Assembly (NCBI GenBank): GCA_903828455.1
Contig: CAIKMJ010000008.1
Coordinates: forward strand, 62,001-126,000
Origin: an uncultured Acidobacteriia bacterium
Lineage (GTDB): Bacteria; Acidobacteriota; Terriglobia; Bryobacterales; Bryobacteraceae
DNA length: 64,000 nt
Direction of reading: 5' to 3'
Shown: positions 42,903 to 51,345 of the stretch, in pieces
Layout: each line of letters opens with the position of its first letter
Position numbering within the stretch: position 1 is the first letter of the stretch
The notes under the pieces: model-generated
Told to the model about the DNA's origin: nothing
What the model saw: the letters and a program-made list of their open reading frames with translations, nothing else
Databases searched by the model: none
Translations under genes and position numbers: made by a program

Positions 42903-44291
42903 ATGCATGAAGGCTTAACTCCCGCATGGCGCGCATGGCTGGAAAAACAACATTCCGCGTTTCTGGATGAACTCGCTTCGCGCATCTCCGCCGAGATCGA
43001 TCGCGCCTCGGGCGATGCCGTCGCCACCGCGCGCGCCGAAGTCGAACAACGCGTTGCCGAGACGCGCGAACAGGCCCGCCTCACCGCGGACCGTGCCGAA
43101 CGCCTCCACCTCCAGGCCATGCAGGCCGCCACCGACGCCCATTCCCGCGAGCTGCAGGAAGCCCTGCGCAAAGCCGCCGACCAGCAGGCCCGTGAACTGC
43201 AGGCCCTCACCGAACAGCACGCCCGCACCCGCAACGTCACGCCCGAGCAGCTCTCCCAGGCCCGCACCGCCGCCGCCGACGTGCTCCACCAGTCCGTCCG
43301 CCGCCTGCGCCAGACCACCGGCGACGTCGAAGTCCTCGGCGTTCTCAACGAACTCTGCGCCCCGTTTTCCCGCCAGTCGGTGGTGGTGGTGTTTGAAAAC
43401 AACCAGGCGCACGCCGTCGCCATGCGCGGCCTCTCGGGTTCCGCCTCCGATTCCGAACTTTCCTTCGAAATCGCCGCCGCCCCCGCCGTCGTCGCCGCCA
43501 TTGAAAGCCGCGATCCCGTTGTCGCGCTGCTGACTCCCGGTGAACTCTCCGCGCCGCTCGCCGAAGCCTTCGGCGGCGACCCCGCCTCGCGCGTCTCCCT
43601 GTTTCCGATCCTCACCGATTCTTCCGTCGTCGCCATGGCGATCGCGGTCGGCCCCGTCTCCGCTCCCAGCGTCGAACTGCTGTGCGACGCCGCCGGCATG
43701 CGCCTCGAGTCCATCGAGCAGCCTTCGCCACACGCCACCGACTCGCCGTTCGCCGACTACGCCGCTCCGCCCGCCCCGCCGGCGCGCGCTCCCGAGCCCA
43801 TCCCCGCGTATGTGCCGGCGCCCCCGCCGCCCGCTCCCCGGCCGCCACTCGAACCTGAGGAGCCTCTTCTCGCCGGGCCCTATATTCCGCGTGCCGCCCG
43901 CGCTCTCGGCGGTGTCAGCGCGCCGGTCGCGCCCGTTTCCGCACCGTCCCCCTCTACTCGCCCCGCGCCCGCGGCCGCGTCAGGGCCTCCCGCGTGGGAA
44001 CAGCTCGACGCCGATGAACAGCGAATCCACCTCCAGGCCCAGCGCATGGCGCGCGTCCGCACCGCCGAGATGCGGCTGTATCAGAACGATGCCCTCCACC
44101 GCGGCTCCGGCTCCGGCAGCATCTACAGCATGCTGAAGCCGCAGATCGACGCCGCCCGTTCCGAATATCTGGAGCGCTATATTTCGCTTTCCCCCACGAT
44201 GGTCGACTACCTGCACCTCGAAATCGTTCGCACCCTCGCCAGGGGTGACGAGCGCCTGCTCGGACCGGACTACCCCGGCCCCATGGTGTAA
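42903..44291 (+). CDS. Coiled-coil protein with GAF-like domain and proline-rich linker
   Basis: Cytoplasmic protein of 462 residues without signal peptide. Residues 1-110 are a long Ala/Glu/Arg-rich coiled coil. Residues 125-270 resemble a GAF-type sensor fold (DVLGVLNELCAPFSRQSVVVVFENNQAHAVAMRG...AIAVGPVSAPSVELL). A Pro/Ala-rich linker (about 275-385) with PAPPPPAPRPPLEPEEP follows, then a conserved-looking C terminus (AQRMARVRTAEMRLYQNDALHRG...SLSPTMVDYLHLEIVRTLA). The family is not identified with certainty, but similar architectures exist in acidobacteria. ATG at 42903; a TTG nine bases earlier is also possible. Convergent with the kinase gene. Confidence 0.65.
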   Translation: MHEGLTPAWRAWLEKQHSAFLDELASRISAEIDRASGDAVATARAEVEQRVAETREQARLTADRAERLHLQAMQAATDAHSRELQEALRKAADQQARELQALTEQHARTRNVTPEQLSQARTAAADVLHQSVRRLRQTTGDVEVLGVLNELCAPFSRQSVVVVFENNQAHAVAMRGLSGSASDSELSFEIAAAPAVVAAIESRDPVVALLTPGELSAPLAEAFGGDPASRVSLFPILTDSSVVAMAIAVGPVSAPSVELLCDAAGMRLESIEQPSPHATDSPFADYAAPPAPPARAPEPIPAYVPAPPPPAPRPPLEPEEPLLAGPYIPRAARALGGVSAPVAPVSAPSPSTRPAPAAASGPPAWEQLDADEQRIHLQAQRMARVRTAEMRLYQNDALHRGSGSGSIYSMLKPQIDAARSEYLERYISLSPTMVDYLHLEIVRTLARGDERLLGPDYPGPMV

Positions 44292-44310
44292 GTCGTCAGT
44301 CTGACTCCGT

Positions 44311-44347
44311 ACCGTCTGCGCGCGAACCGTCTGCGCGCGAACCGTCT
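44311..44347. repeat. 15-bp tandem repeat between convergent genes
   Basis: ACCGTCTGCGCGCGA is present twice in full (44311-44325 and 44326-44340) and a third time as the partial ACCGTCT. It fills part of the 87-bp gap between the coiled-coil gene and the kinase gene. Confidence 0.9.
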
Positions 44348-44378
44348 CACTGCGGACCCGGCGCGCCGTCCCGCGAGG

Positions 44379-46529
44379 TTATTTCGGGATGCTGATGGTC
44401 TGCGGGCCGTCCACGAATACAGCGAACTTCGTTCCCTGCACGGCCGCCGCGCTCGCGTTGCCGATCTTGGCGGCATCCAGCACCCGCTTATTCGGCCCGC
44501 CGTCGTTTTCCCGCCGCATCCGCACTTTCAGTTCGATGCCGCCCACGCCGGTCACTCTGCTCACCGTAAAGCTCAGCTTGCCGCCGCCCTTTTTCGGGAC
44601 CTCGGAAATTTCACCCGTAATCGCCGTTCCTTTTGCGACCACTAAGGTATCGCCCACTCGCAGGTCTTCGGAGGCGTTGAAGTGGACAGGTGTTCCTTGT
44701 TTGGCGTTGATCGGGATGTCGTTCGCCAGCGTCATACGGAACGTCGCTGCGTCACTGATCGTGACCGGTGCCGCCGCTGCTGACGATGCCGCCGCTGCGG
44801 CCTGCCGCTTCGTCGGCTTGGCCGCGCCCTGCTGCGTCGACCCCTGCTGCGTCGACCCCTGCTGCGGCGCTCCCTGCTGCGGCGCTCCCTGTATCGGTGG
44901 AGTGATCGCCACGCGGTTCATTTCCGAACCAGCAGCGCCGCCCCCCACCGCCGACGTCGTAGTTGGCGTTGCCGGAACCGTTGGCGCGGCGGCCGGCGTC
45001 GCACCGGACTTTGTTACCGTTTGCGCTGCAGCCGTTTGCGCTGCTGCCGGCTGCGCTGTCGCCGCCTGAGATGTTGTCCCCTGCGCTGTCGCCCCCTGCG
45101 CTGTCGCCCCCTGCGCTGCCGCCCCCGGCGCAACCACCCGCGGCGCGCGATGCGGATCGCGCATCTGCTCGATGATCGCCTCCGACACACCGCCCCGGCT
45201 CAGCCGGATCAGTTCCGCGCTCGACAAATTGAAACTTGTGCTTTTCGCGCTGCGGATCTGATCCAGAATCAGCGTCGCCGGAACTTTGGCCTTCACCAGC
45301 TCGAGCACCGAATCGTTATTGACCGTCTCTTCCGCGGGCGCCCCCTGTGTGCCCGCAGTGGGTGTGCTCGCAGTGGGTGTGCCCGCCCCCTGTGTGCCCG
45401 CAGTGGGTGTGCCCGCCGCCGCTTCTTTCGCTGCCTGTGCCAGCGCCTGAGGCTGTGCCTCCTCGGCGGACCTGCCTGCCGGCTGCTGCTTCATCATCCA
45501 GAATCCGCCGCCCGCCGCCGCCAGCAGCACCGCCGCCGCAATGCCGACCATCGGCCCTGAACTCTTCTTCGCCGCCACCGCCGGCAACTGCGTCGTGTCG
45601 GCCTTGCTTCCGCCCGGCAAATCCGTCGCCGATGCCGCCGGCTTTACTCCGTAAAGCGTTCCCGACTCCGATTCCCGCACCAGACCAGCCAGCGCCGCAT
45701 GCACTTCCCGCATCCTCTGCCAACGGTCATCGGGATTCTTCCTCAGGCACTGCCCCACCAGCGATTCCAGCTGCGCCGGCACATCCGGGGCCACCTCCGC
45801 CATGGGCTTGACGTCATCCCGCAGAATCGCCGAAAGCGTCGACAACCCCGAGTCGCCTTCAAACGCCCTTCGCCCGGTAAGCATCTCGTAGAACACCGCG
45901 CCGAATGAGAATATGTCCGAACGCGCATCCACTTTCTTGCCTTCCGCCTGCTCCGGCGACATGTAGCGCACCGTGCCCATGATCGCGCCTTCCACCGTCA
46001 GCGCCGTCGCCGCCGACAGCGTCGGCGAATCCTCATCCGGCGTCGCCGCCACGCCCGCCCCGGTCAGTTTGGCCAGACCGAAATCGAGTACTTTCACGAG
46101 GCCCGAATCCGTCACCCGGATATTTGCCGGCTTCAGGTCGCGATGCACAATACCGGCCGCGTGCGCCGCGCTCAGCGCATCGGAAATCTGCAGCGCGAAT
46201 TTCAGCGCCTGTGGAACACGCAGCCCGCCCGCGGGGATCAGGTCGTTCAGCGACCTGCCGGCCAGGTATTCCATCACGATAAACTCGCTGTCGCCCTCCG
46301 TCACCATGTCGTAAATCGTGATGATGTTGGGATGATTCAGCGCCGATGCCGCCTGCGCTTCCTGCCGGAAACGCCGCCGGTGTTCGGGGTCTCCCGCCCT
46401 CGCGCTCGGCAGAACCTTGATCGCCACAAACCGCCCGAGATTGGTGTCCTGGGCCTTGTAAACTTCCCCCATGCCGCCGGATCCCAGCTTTTCGACAAAC
46501 TGATAATGTCCAACCGTCCGGCCAATCAT
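44379..46529 (-). CDS. Membrane-spanning serine/threonine protein kinase (PknB-like)
   Basis: Hanks-type kinase of 716 residues. Kinase domain (about 8-270): GSGGMGEV, catalytic Lys in FVAIKVL, HRDLKPANIRV, DFGLAKL and GTVRYMSPEQ. One transmembrane helix (about 323-341, MVGIAAAVLLAAAGGGFW) separates it from a periplasmic part. That part begins with low-complexity repeats of Gly/Thr/Ala/Gln/Pro and contains a small helical module (DSVLELVKAKVPATLILDQI), more AQGAT- and QQGST-type repeats, and a C-terminal beta domain (KGTAITGEISEVPKKGGGK...) that may be the sensor. ATG at 46529. It is divergent from the lytic transglycosylase gene, so cell-wall signalling is a reasonable hypothesis. Confidence 0.9.
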   Translation of the reverse strand: MIGRTVGHYQFVEKLGSGGMGEVYKAQDTNLGRFVAIKVLPSARAGDPEHRRRFRQEAQAASALNHPNIITIYDMVTEGDSEFIVMEYLAGRSLNDLIPAGGLRVPQALKFALQISDALSAAHAAGIVHRDLKPANIRVTDSGLVKVLDFGLAKLTGAGVAATPDEDSPTLSAATALTVEGAIMGTVRYMSPEQAEGKKVDARSDIFSFGAVFYEMLTGRRAFEGDSGLSTLSAILRDDVKPMAEVAPDVPAQLESLVGQCLRKNPDDRWQRMREVHAALAGLVRESESGTLYGVKPAASATDLPGGSKADTTQLPAVAAKKSSGPMVGIAAAVLLAAAGGGFWMMKQQPAGRSAEEAQPQALAQAAKEAAAGTPTAGTQGAGTPTASTPTAGTQGAPAEETVNNDSVLELVKAKVPATLILDQIRSAKSTSFNLSSAELIRLSRGGVSEAIIEQMRDPHRAPRVVAPGAAAQGATAQGATAQGTTSQAATAQPAAAQTAAAQTVTKSGATPAAAPTVPATPTTTSAVGGGAAGSEMNRVAITPPIQGAPQQGAPQQGSTQQGSTQQGAAKPTKRQAAAAASSAAAAPVTISDAATFRMTLANDIPINAKQGTPVHFNASEDLRVGDTLVVAKGTAITGEISEVPKKGGGKLSFTVSRVTGVGGIELKVRMRRENDGGPNKRVLDAAKIGNASAAAVQGTKFAVFVDGPQTISIPK
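44824..44895 (-). repeat. 15-bp tandem repeats encoding QQGST/QQGAP in the kinase
   Basis: Four consecutive 15-nt units encode QQGAP, QQGAP, QQGST and QQGST in the periplasmic linker of the kinase. Two more arrays in the same gene, near 45065-45125 (AQGAT-type) and 45340-45420 (TAGTQGAGTPTAS-type), have similar 15-bp or related periodicity. Confidence 0.85.
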
Positions 46530-46549
46530 CGCGAGCGCAGAACTCCCCT

Positions 46550-46578
46550 TTGACTCATTACAACACAGGGGATAAATC
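46550..46578 (+). promoter_or_regulatory. Putative sigma-70-type promoter for the transglycosylase gene
   Basis: TTGACT (46550-46555) and TAAATC (46573-46578) are separated by 17 bp, with the likely transcript start about 25 nt before the GTG start. The -35 fits well and the -10 poorly. Confidence 0.3.
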
Positions 46579-46610
46579 AGGTAACGGCAAAATGGTGTAG
46601 CTTGGAATTG

Positions 46611-48848
46611 GTGCGGCGCTTCATTCCAGTCTTGTTTTTGTGTACGGCAGCCTTCGCCGCCGATCCCATCCTCAACGAATTCAGCCAGGGCATCGCGGCC
46701 TATAATTCCCGCGAATATTCCGCCGCCGCCCGCCACCTGAAAGCCGCCCGCCAGATCCCCGAACTCTCCGACTACGTCACTTACTACCTCAGCTCTTCCC
46801 TCCAGCAGCTCAACGACTACGCCGGAGCCCTCACCATCCTCGAAGCCTGGCGCAAACACCCCATCGCTTCTTCCCCCTTCGCCGGCCGCATCACCGTCCT
46901 TCACTCCCGCGTCCTGCTCGATACGAAGGACCCCGCCTCCATCGCCCGCTCCCTCGCCATCCTCACCACCGATTACGACCGTCTCCAGCAACCCGACGGC
47001 GACTTCGCCCTCGGCCTCTCCTATGAAGCCCGTAACGACGCCGCGAAGAACGACCTCGTTCAGGCCGCCCGCTCCTACCAGCGCGTCTACTACAACGCGC
47101 CCTCCAACGACCTGACGCCTTCCGCCACCGCGGCCCTCGATCGCCTCCGCGCCGCTCTCGGCGACACCTTCCCCAAACCCTCCGCCCGCCAGCAACTCGA
47201 CCGGGCAGGGAAGTGGCTCGCCGCCCGCCAGTACCTCATCGCCCGCCAGGAATACGCCGCCCTCGCCGAATCCCTCACCGGTCCGGATCGCGACGAAGCC
47301 GCCCTCGGCGTCGGCATCGCTCTTTATGACAGCGGGGATTTTGCCGCCGCCTCCCGCAGCCTCGGCTCGGTCCGTCTCACCACGCCGGACATCGAAGCCG
47401 AGCGGCTCTTCTATCTCGCCGAATGCGCTCGCCGCACCACCGACGACCCGGCTCTTATCGACGTCGTCCGCCAGCTCAGCGAACGCTTCCCCCAGTCTCC
47501 CTGGCGCCTGAAGGCTCTCGTCGCCGCCGGCGGCCGCTTCGTGAACGCCGGCAACCGCGACCGCTACGAGGAAATGTATCGCGCCGCCACCGAAGCCTTC
47601 CCCAATGACCCGGCCACTTCACCGGCCCACTGGAAGCTCACCTGGGACGCCTGGCTCGAAGATAAGCCCGACCGCGTCTTCCTGCTGCGCGAACAGATCG
47701 AGCGCTTCCCCGAAGACGGCCGCGCCTCCAGCGCTCTCTACTATCTCGGCCGCGCCGCCGAAAACGACGACAGATTCTCCGCCGCCCGCGCCTACTTCGA
47801 TCGCCTCAGCGCACAGTTCCCGCACTACTTCTACACCGTTCTCGCCCGCCAGCGCAGCAAGCTGGAGCAGATCGCCAAAGCGCAGCCCGATGCCGCCGTT
47901 CGCGCCTGGCTCAACACCATCCGCTGGCCCGAACACCGCGACCTCACCGCCGAAGAGCCCAGCCCCGCCACTCAGGCCCGCATCGCCCGCACCCGCCTTC
48001 TCGCCGAGGCCGATCAGTTCGATCTCGCCGAAGCCGAAGCCCGCTACGGCGCCCACTCGGACGGCGAACAGTCCCATCTCCTCGCCGTGGAAATGGCCCG
48101 CCTCGAACCCACCCCCTTCCGCGCCCTTCACATCATGAAGAGCCTGAGTGCCGACTATCTCTCCATCCCCACCGCCAGCGCCCCCGCCTCCTTCTGGCAG
48201 ATGCTCTTCCCGCTGCCCTATAAAGACGATCTCTTCCGCAACGCCACCGCCCGCGATCTCGACCCCTGGTCCGTCGCCGGCCTCATCCGCCAGGAATCCG
48301 AATTCAACCCCGGCGCCAAATCCCGCGCCAATGCTTATGGACTGATGCAGTTGCTGCCCGTCACCGGCCGCGAAATGGCCCGGAAAGAGGGCCTCTCCGT
48401 CGCCACCGCCTCGCTGCTCAACCCGGTCACCAACATCCGCCTCGGTACCGAATACCTGCGCACCCAGCTCAGCCGCTGGATGGGCGACTGGTTCCAGACC
48501 CTCGCCGCCTACAACGCCGGCCCCACCCACGTCCACGAATGGGTCACCAGCGGCATGTTCCGGGAACCCGCCGAATTCGTCGAAAGCATCCCGTTCAATG
48601 AGACCCGCGAATACGTCCAGGCGGTTCTCCGCAACGCCGAAATGTACCGGGAAATCTATGCCGGCAAGCCAGCCCCGCCCGCCGCCGCCAAACCGGTCGC
48701 CGCCGCCAAACCCGCCACCGTCACAAAGGCTGCCCCGAAGCCGGCGGTGAAGAAGACCGTTGCAACCGCGAAACCTCCCATCGCGCCCCTCGCGAAAAAG
48801 TCCGCCGCCGTTCACCGCGCCGCGCCCCTCCGCCACAATCCCGCGTAG
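46611..48848 (+). CDS. Soluble-type lytic murein transglycosylase (Slt70-like)
   Basis: Periplasmic peptidoglycan-cleaving enzyme of 745 residues. After a signal peptide (about 1-17) a long superhelical alpha domain built of TPR-like units (about 20-520) forms the doughnut typical of Slt70. The SLT catalytic domain (about 555-690) contains LIRQESEFNPGAKSRANAYG with the catalytic Glu, LMQLLPVTG, and TLAAYNAGPTHVHEW. The tail is Ala/Pro/Lys-rich. The start is probably GTG at 46611; TTG codons at 46602 and 46608 are in frame. It cuts the glycan between MurNAc and GlcNAc, producing anhydro-muropeptides. It is divergent from a transmembrane Ser/Thr kinase. Confidence 0.88.
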   Translation: MRRFIPVLFLCTAAFAADPILNEFSQGIAAYNSREYSAAARHLKAARQIPELSDYVTYYLSSSLQQLNDYAGALTILEAWRKHPIASSPFAGRITVLHSRVLLDTKDPASIARSLAILTTDYDRLQQPDGDFALGLSYEARNDAAKNDLVQAARSYQRVYYNAPSNDLTPSATAALDRLRAALGDTFPKPSARQQLDRAGKWLAARQYLIARQEYAALAESLTGPDRDEAALGVGIALYDSGDFAAASRSLGSVRLTTPDIEAERLFYLAECARRTTDDPALIDVVRQLSERFPQSPWRLKALVAAGGRFVNAGNRDRYEEMYRAATEAFPNDPATSPAHWKLTWDAWLEDKPDRVFLLREQIERFPEDGRASSALYYLGRAAENDDRFSAARAYFDRLSAQFPHYFYTVLARQRSKLEQIAKAQPDAAVRAWLNTIRWPEHRDLTAEEPSPATQARIARTRLLAEADQFDLAEAEARYGAHSDGEQSHLLAVEMARLEPTPFRALHIMKSLSADYLSIPTASAPASFWQMLFPLPYKDDLFRNATARDLDPWSVAGLIRQESEFNPGAKSRANAYGLMQLLPVTGREMARKEGLSVATASLLNPVTNIRLGTEYLRTQLSRWMGDWFQTLAAYNAGPTHVHEWVTSGMFREPAEFVESIPFNETREYVQAVLRNAEMYREIYAGKPAPPAAAKPVAAAKPATVTKAAPKPAVKKTVATAKPPIAPLAKKSAAVHRAAPLRHNPA

Positions 48849-48901
48849 CTCCTCGCCCCGCGCGCGCCCCGTCCCGCCCGTCGCGTGAGAGCATATTCTT
48901 C

Positions 48902-50122
48902 ATGGCCTCCGCCACCTCCACCCGCTCGTTCCGCTCCCTCCGCACCCGCGACTTCACCGAATCCGTCATCCGCGAAATGACCCGCCTCTCCATCCAGCAC
49001 GGCGCCGTCAACCTCTCTCAGGGCTTCCCCGATTTCCCCGCGCCCGTCGACCTCAAACAAGCCGCCATCGACGCCATCCTCGCCGACCACAACCAGTACT
49101 CCATCACCTGGGGCGTCAAACCCTTCCGCCAGGCCATCGCCGACAAATACAAACGCACCTACAACCTCGACTTCGACCCCGAACGCGAAATCACCGTCTC
49201 CTGCGGCGCCACCGAAGGCCTCATCTCCTCACTCCTCTCCGTCACCGACCCCGGCGACGAAATCATCGTCTTCGAACCCTTCTACGAGAGCTACCACCCC
49301 GACACGCTCCTCTGCGGCGCCACCCGCAAACTCGTCCGCCTCCACCCTCCCGCCGCCCCCGGCGAGCCCTGGCGCCTCGACCCCGACGCCCTCCGCGCCG
49401 CCTTCTCCCCCCGCACCAAAGCCATCATCCTCAACTCCCCCCACAACCCCACCGGCAAAGTCTTCTCGCTCGATGAACTCACCCTCATCTCACAACTCTG
49501 CCAGGAGTTCGACGCCCTCGCCGTCACCGACGAAATCTACGAACACATCACCTTCGACGGCCACCGCCACATCCCCATCATCAGCCTCCCCGGCATGCGC
49601 CACCGCACCATCCTCGTCAACAGCATGAGCAAGACCTTCTCCGCCACCGGCTGGCGCGTCGGCTGGATCATCGCCTCGGCCTCGCTCACCGACGGCGTCC
49701 GCAAGGTCCACGACTTCCTCACCGTCTGCGCCGCCACGCCCCTCCAATACGCCGGCATGGCCATGCTCAACGGCTCCGGCAACTATTACGACTCCCTTTC
49801 CGAGCACTACGACGGCCGCCGCCGCGCCGCCATCTCGATGCTCGAAGCCGCCGGCTTCCGCTGCTTCAACCCCGCCGGCGCCTACTACGTCATGACCGAC
49901 ATCTCGGCCCTGCTCGGCAACGGCCAAAACGGCGGCGCCACCAGCGACGTCGAACTCGCCCGCTATCTCGTCGAACACATCGGCGTCGCCGCCGTCCCCG
50001 GTTCCAGCTTCTATTTCGATCGTTTGCACGGTTCCGCACAACTGCGGTTTTGTTTCTGCAAGAAATATGAGACACTTTCCGCAGCGGGCGACAAACTCCG
50101 CGGTTTGTCGCGACTCTCGTAA
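48902..50122 (+). CDS. Class I/II pyridoxal-phosphate aminotransferase
   Basis: Aminotransferase of 406 residues in the fold-type I family. NLSQGFPDFPAP near the N terminus, NQYSITWGVKPFRQAIA, the NPTGKVF block, DEIYEHITFDG and the PLP lysine in VNSMSKTFSATGWRVGW identify it. The pattern fits the methionine/kynurenine/glutamine transaminase subgroup (YbdL, KAT-like), which accept aromatic amino acids and methionine. Length is normal. It stands between the transglycosylase and a small unknown gene, 50 bp upstream of the latter, with no pathway partner visible. Confidence 0.9.
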   Translation: MASATSTRSFRSLRTRDFTESVIREMTRLSIQHGAVNLSQGFPDFPAPVDLKQAAIDAILADHNQYSITWGVKPFRQAIADKYKRTYNLDFDPEREITVSCGATEGLISSLLSVTDPGDEIIVFEPFYESYHPDTLLCGATRKLVRLHPPAAPGEPWRLDPDALRAAFSPRTKAIILNSPHNPTGKVFSLDELTLISQLCQEFDALAVTDEIYEHITFDGHRHIPIISLPGMRHRTILVNSMSKTFSATGWRVGWIIASASLTDGVRKVHDFLTVCAATPLQYAGMAMLNGSGNYYDSLSEHYDGRRRAAISMLEAAGFRCFNPAGAYYVMTDISALLGNGQNGGATSDVELARYLVEHIGVAAVPGSSFYFDRLHGSAQLRFCFCKKYETLSAAGDKLRGLSRLS

Positions 50123-50172
50123 GCAATTCAATCAGACCCCGGGTTTCGATCTAACGGAAAGGGCAAAGCGTT

Positions 50173-50553
50173 ATGTTGCCGGAATTTTTCGTGGAAGAAA
50201 CCGTCGTACGTGAAGCCGGCGAAAGCCCGGTCTTCGACTGCGGCGAGCATGCGGATCAGAATCTTCTCCTGACGCTCGGCATCACCCATGCCACCGAGCA
50301 GGAGAGCATCGAAGTGACCATCTTCGATTCCAAAGACGGTTTGCGCTGGCGGCCCATCCCCATTGCGCACTTCTCCCCCAAGTACTATTGCGGGACTTAC
50401 CAGCTCAACCTGCCGGCCCCGCACGGGCGTTATCTGAAGGCGGTCTGGCGCGTCGAACGCTGGGGCGCCGGCGGCGCACGGCCGTACTTCGGCCTGCACC
50501 TCAAATGCACCCAGCCCCACACGGCACGCGCCCTCACGCACGCCGCCGGCTGA
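50173..50553 (+). CDS. Small conserved protein of unknown function
   Basis: Cytoplasmic protein of 126 residues without signal peptide or motif that I know. The sequence (FFVEETVVREAGESPVFDCGEHADQNLLLTLGITHATEQESIEVTIF...) looks like an all-beta jelly-roll or C2-like fold and ends in a disordered tail. GGAAAGGG lies upstream of the ATG. I support it as a real gene from ribosome-binding site, codon use and composition only. A long non-coding repeat-rich stretch follows. Confidence 0.6.
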   Translation: MLPEFFVEETVVREAGESPVFDCGEHADQNLLLTLGITHATEQESIEVTIFDSKDGLRWRPIPIAHFSPKYYCGTYQLNLPAPHGRYLKAVWRVERWGAGGARPYFGLHLKCTQPHTARALTHAAG

Positions 50554-51097
50554 AGCCGCTATCGGCGACCAATCCCGTCAGTTCACGCGCCGAAGATTTA
50601 TTGCGCCCGCAGCATCAGTCACTTACCGTCGCGCCCCGCCGCGGCCGCCATTCCGCGTGCTACTGTCTGTCCAGGAAACGAGTCCACACCGTGCTCGTTT
50701 CCCGGCGCATTTTTCTTTCGGGGAAAAAGCGTCATCTGGAAAGCGCCATCCGGAAGCAACGACGACGCGAGTCCGTTGCGCGCGATTCAGACCTGACGAG
50801 CGCACAGGACGAAAGTCCGTTGTGCGCGATACAGGCATTCGGTGGAACCGGGCTCCCGGCGGTTGTCATGCCCGTCGGGACAAGCCTCCGGAGCCTTGCC
50901 GTCCGGTTCATGTCGGGTAGTTCCTTTCCACGCGGAACGAGCGGGTGGACGCAGCTTGCGGGACTTGGCGGCCCCGCAAATTGCCGAAGCCCGCTCCGCA
51001 GCGTGCCGCGCTCCCGCCAGTCTCAGCCCGAAGTCTCGGCCCGAAGTCTCGGCCCGAAGTGTCGGCCGAATTCGCTGCCCGGATCGGCGCGCGAAAT
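50554..51097. other. Non-coding stretch with short degenerate repeats
   Basis: No gene is supported here: open frames are short, lack ribosome-binding sites and translate to Arg/Ser-rich low-complexity strings. It contains a four-copy 13-bp tandem array (51019-51069, AGTCTCGGCCCGA) and pairs of diverged phrases, for example GAGTCCGTTGCGCGCGAT near 50770 and AAGTCCGTTGTGCGCGAT near 50815. It reads like an old repeat graveyard leading into the 37-bp array. Confidence 0.6.
51019..51069. repeat. Four 13-bp tandem repeats
   Basis: AGTCTCAGCCCGA, AGTCTCGGCCCGA twice, and a shortened AGTGTCGGCCGA follow one another without gaps. Confidence 0.9.
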
Positions 51098-51345
51098 TGG
51101 CTTCGTTTTTCAACTCGCCGGTCGCCGGATGACTGGCTTCGTTTTTTCGAATGACTCGGCAACGCCAGGGTGGGTTCGTTTTTTCAAATTGCTCTGCGAC
51201 GCGAACGTGGCTTCGTTTTTTCAACTCGCCGGCCGCCGGATGCGTGGCTTCGTTTTTTCGAATAACTCGGCGACGCGAACGTGGGTTCGTTTTTTCAAAA
51301 TTGCTCCGCGCCGCCAAATTGGCTTCGAACGTGCAAAATCGCCGA
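51098..51345. repeat. 37-bp-period repeat array with A-B-C higher-order structure
   Basis: Six units start at 51098, 51134, 51171, 51208, 51245 and 51282 (36, 37, 37, 37, 37, 38 nt); a seventh degenerate copy starts at 51320. Each begins with the core TGGSTTCGTTTTTTC and continues with about 22 nt of GC-rich sequence of one of three types. A = AACTCGCCGGYCGCCGGATG, B = GAATRACTCGGCRACGC, C = AAATTGCTCYGCGMCGC. The order is A B C A B C, a 110-bp unit duplicated once. The poly-T core is AT-rich in a GC-rich genome. The array abuts the 3' end of the LytTR regulator gene. Confidence 0.92.

Noticed and set aside
50587-51317. Arg/Ser/Lys-rich open frames in the repeat region
   Set aside because: They are translations of the poly-T core and its flanks on either strand, lack ribosome-binding sites and resemble no protein family.
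51098-51345. CRISPR array
   Set aside because: The repeat core is only about 15 nt, the tails are not unique (three types repeat in order) and no cas gene is near. It is a tandem/higher-order repeat.
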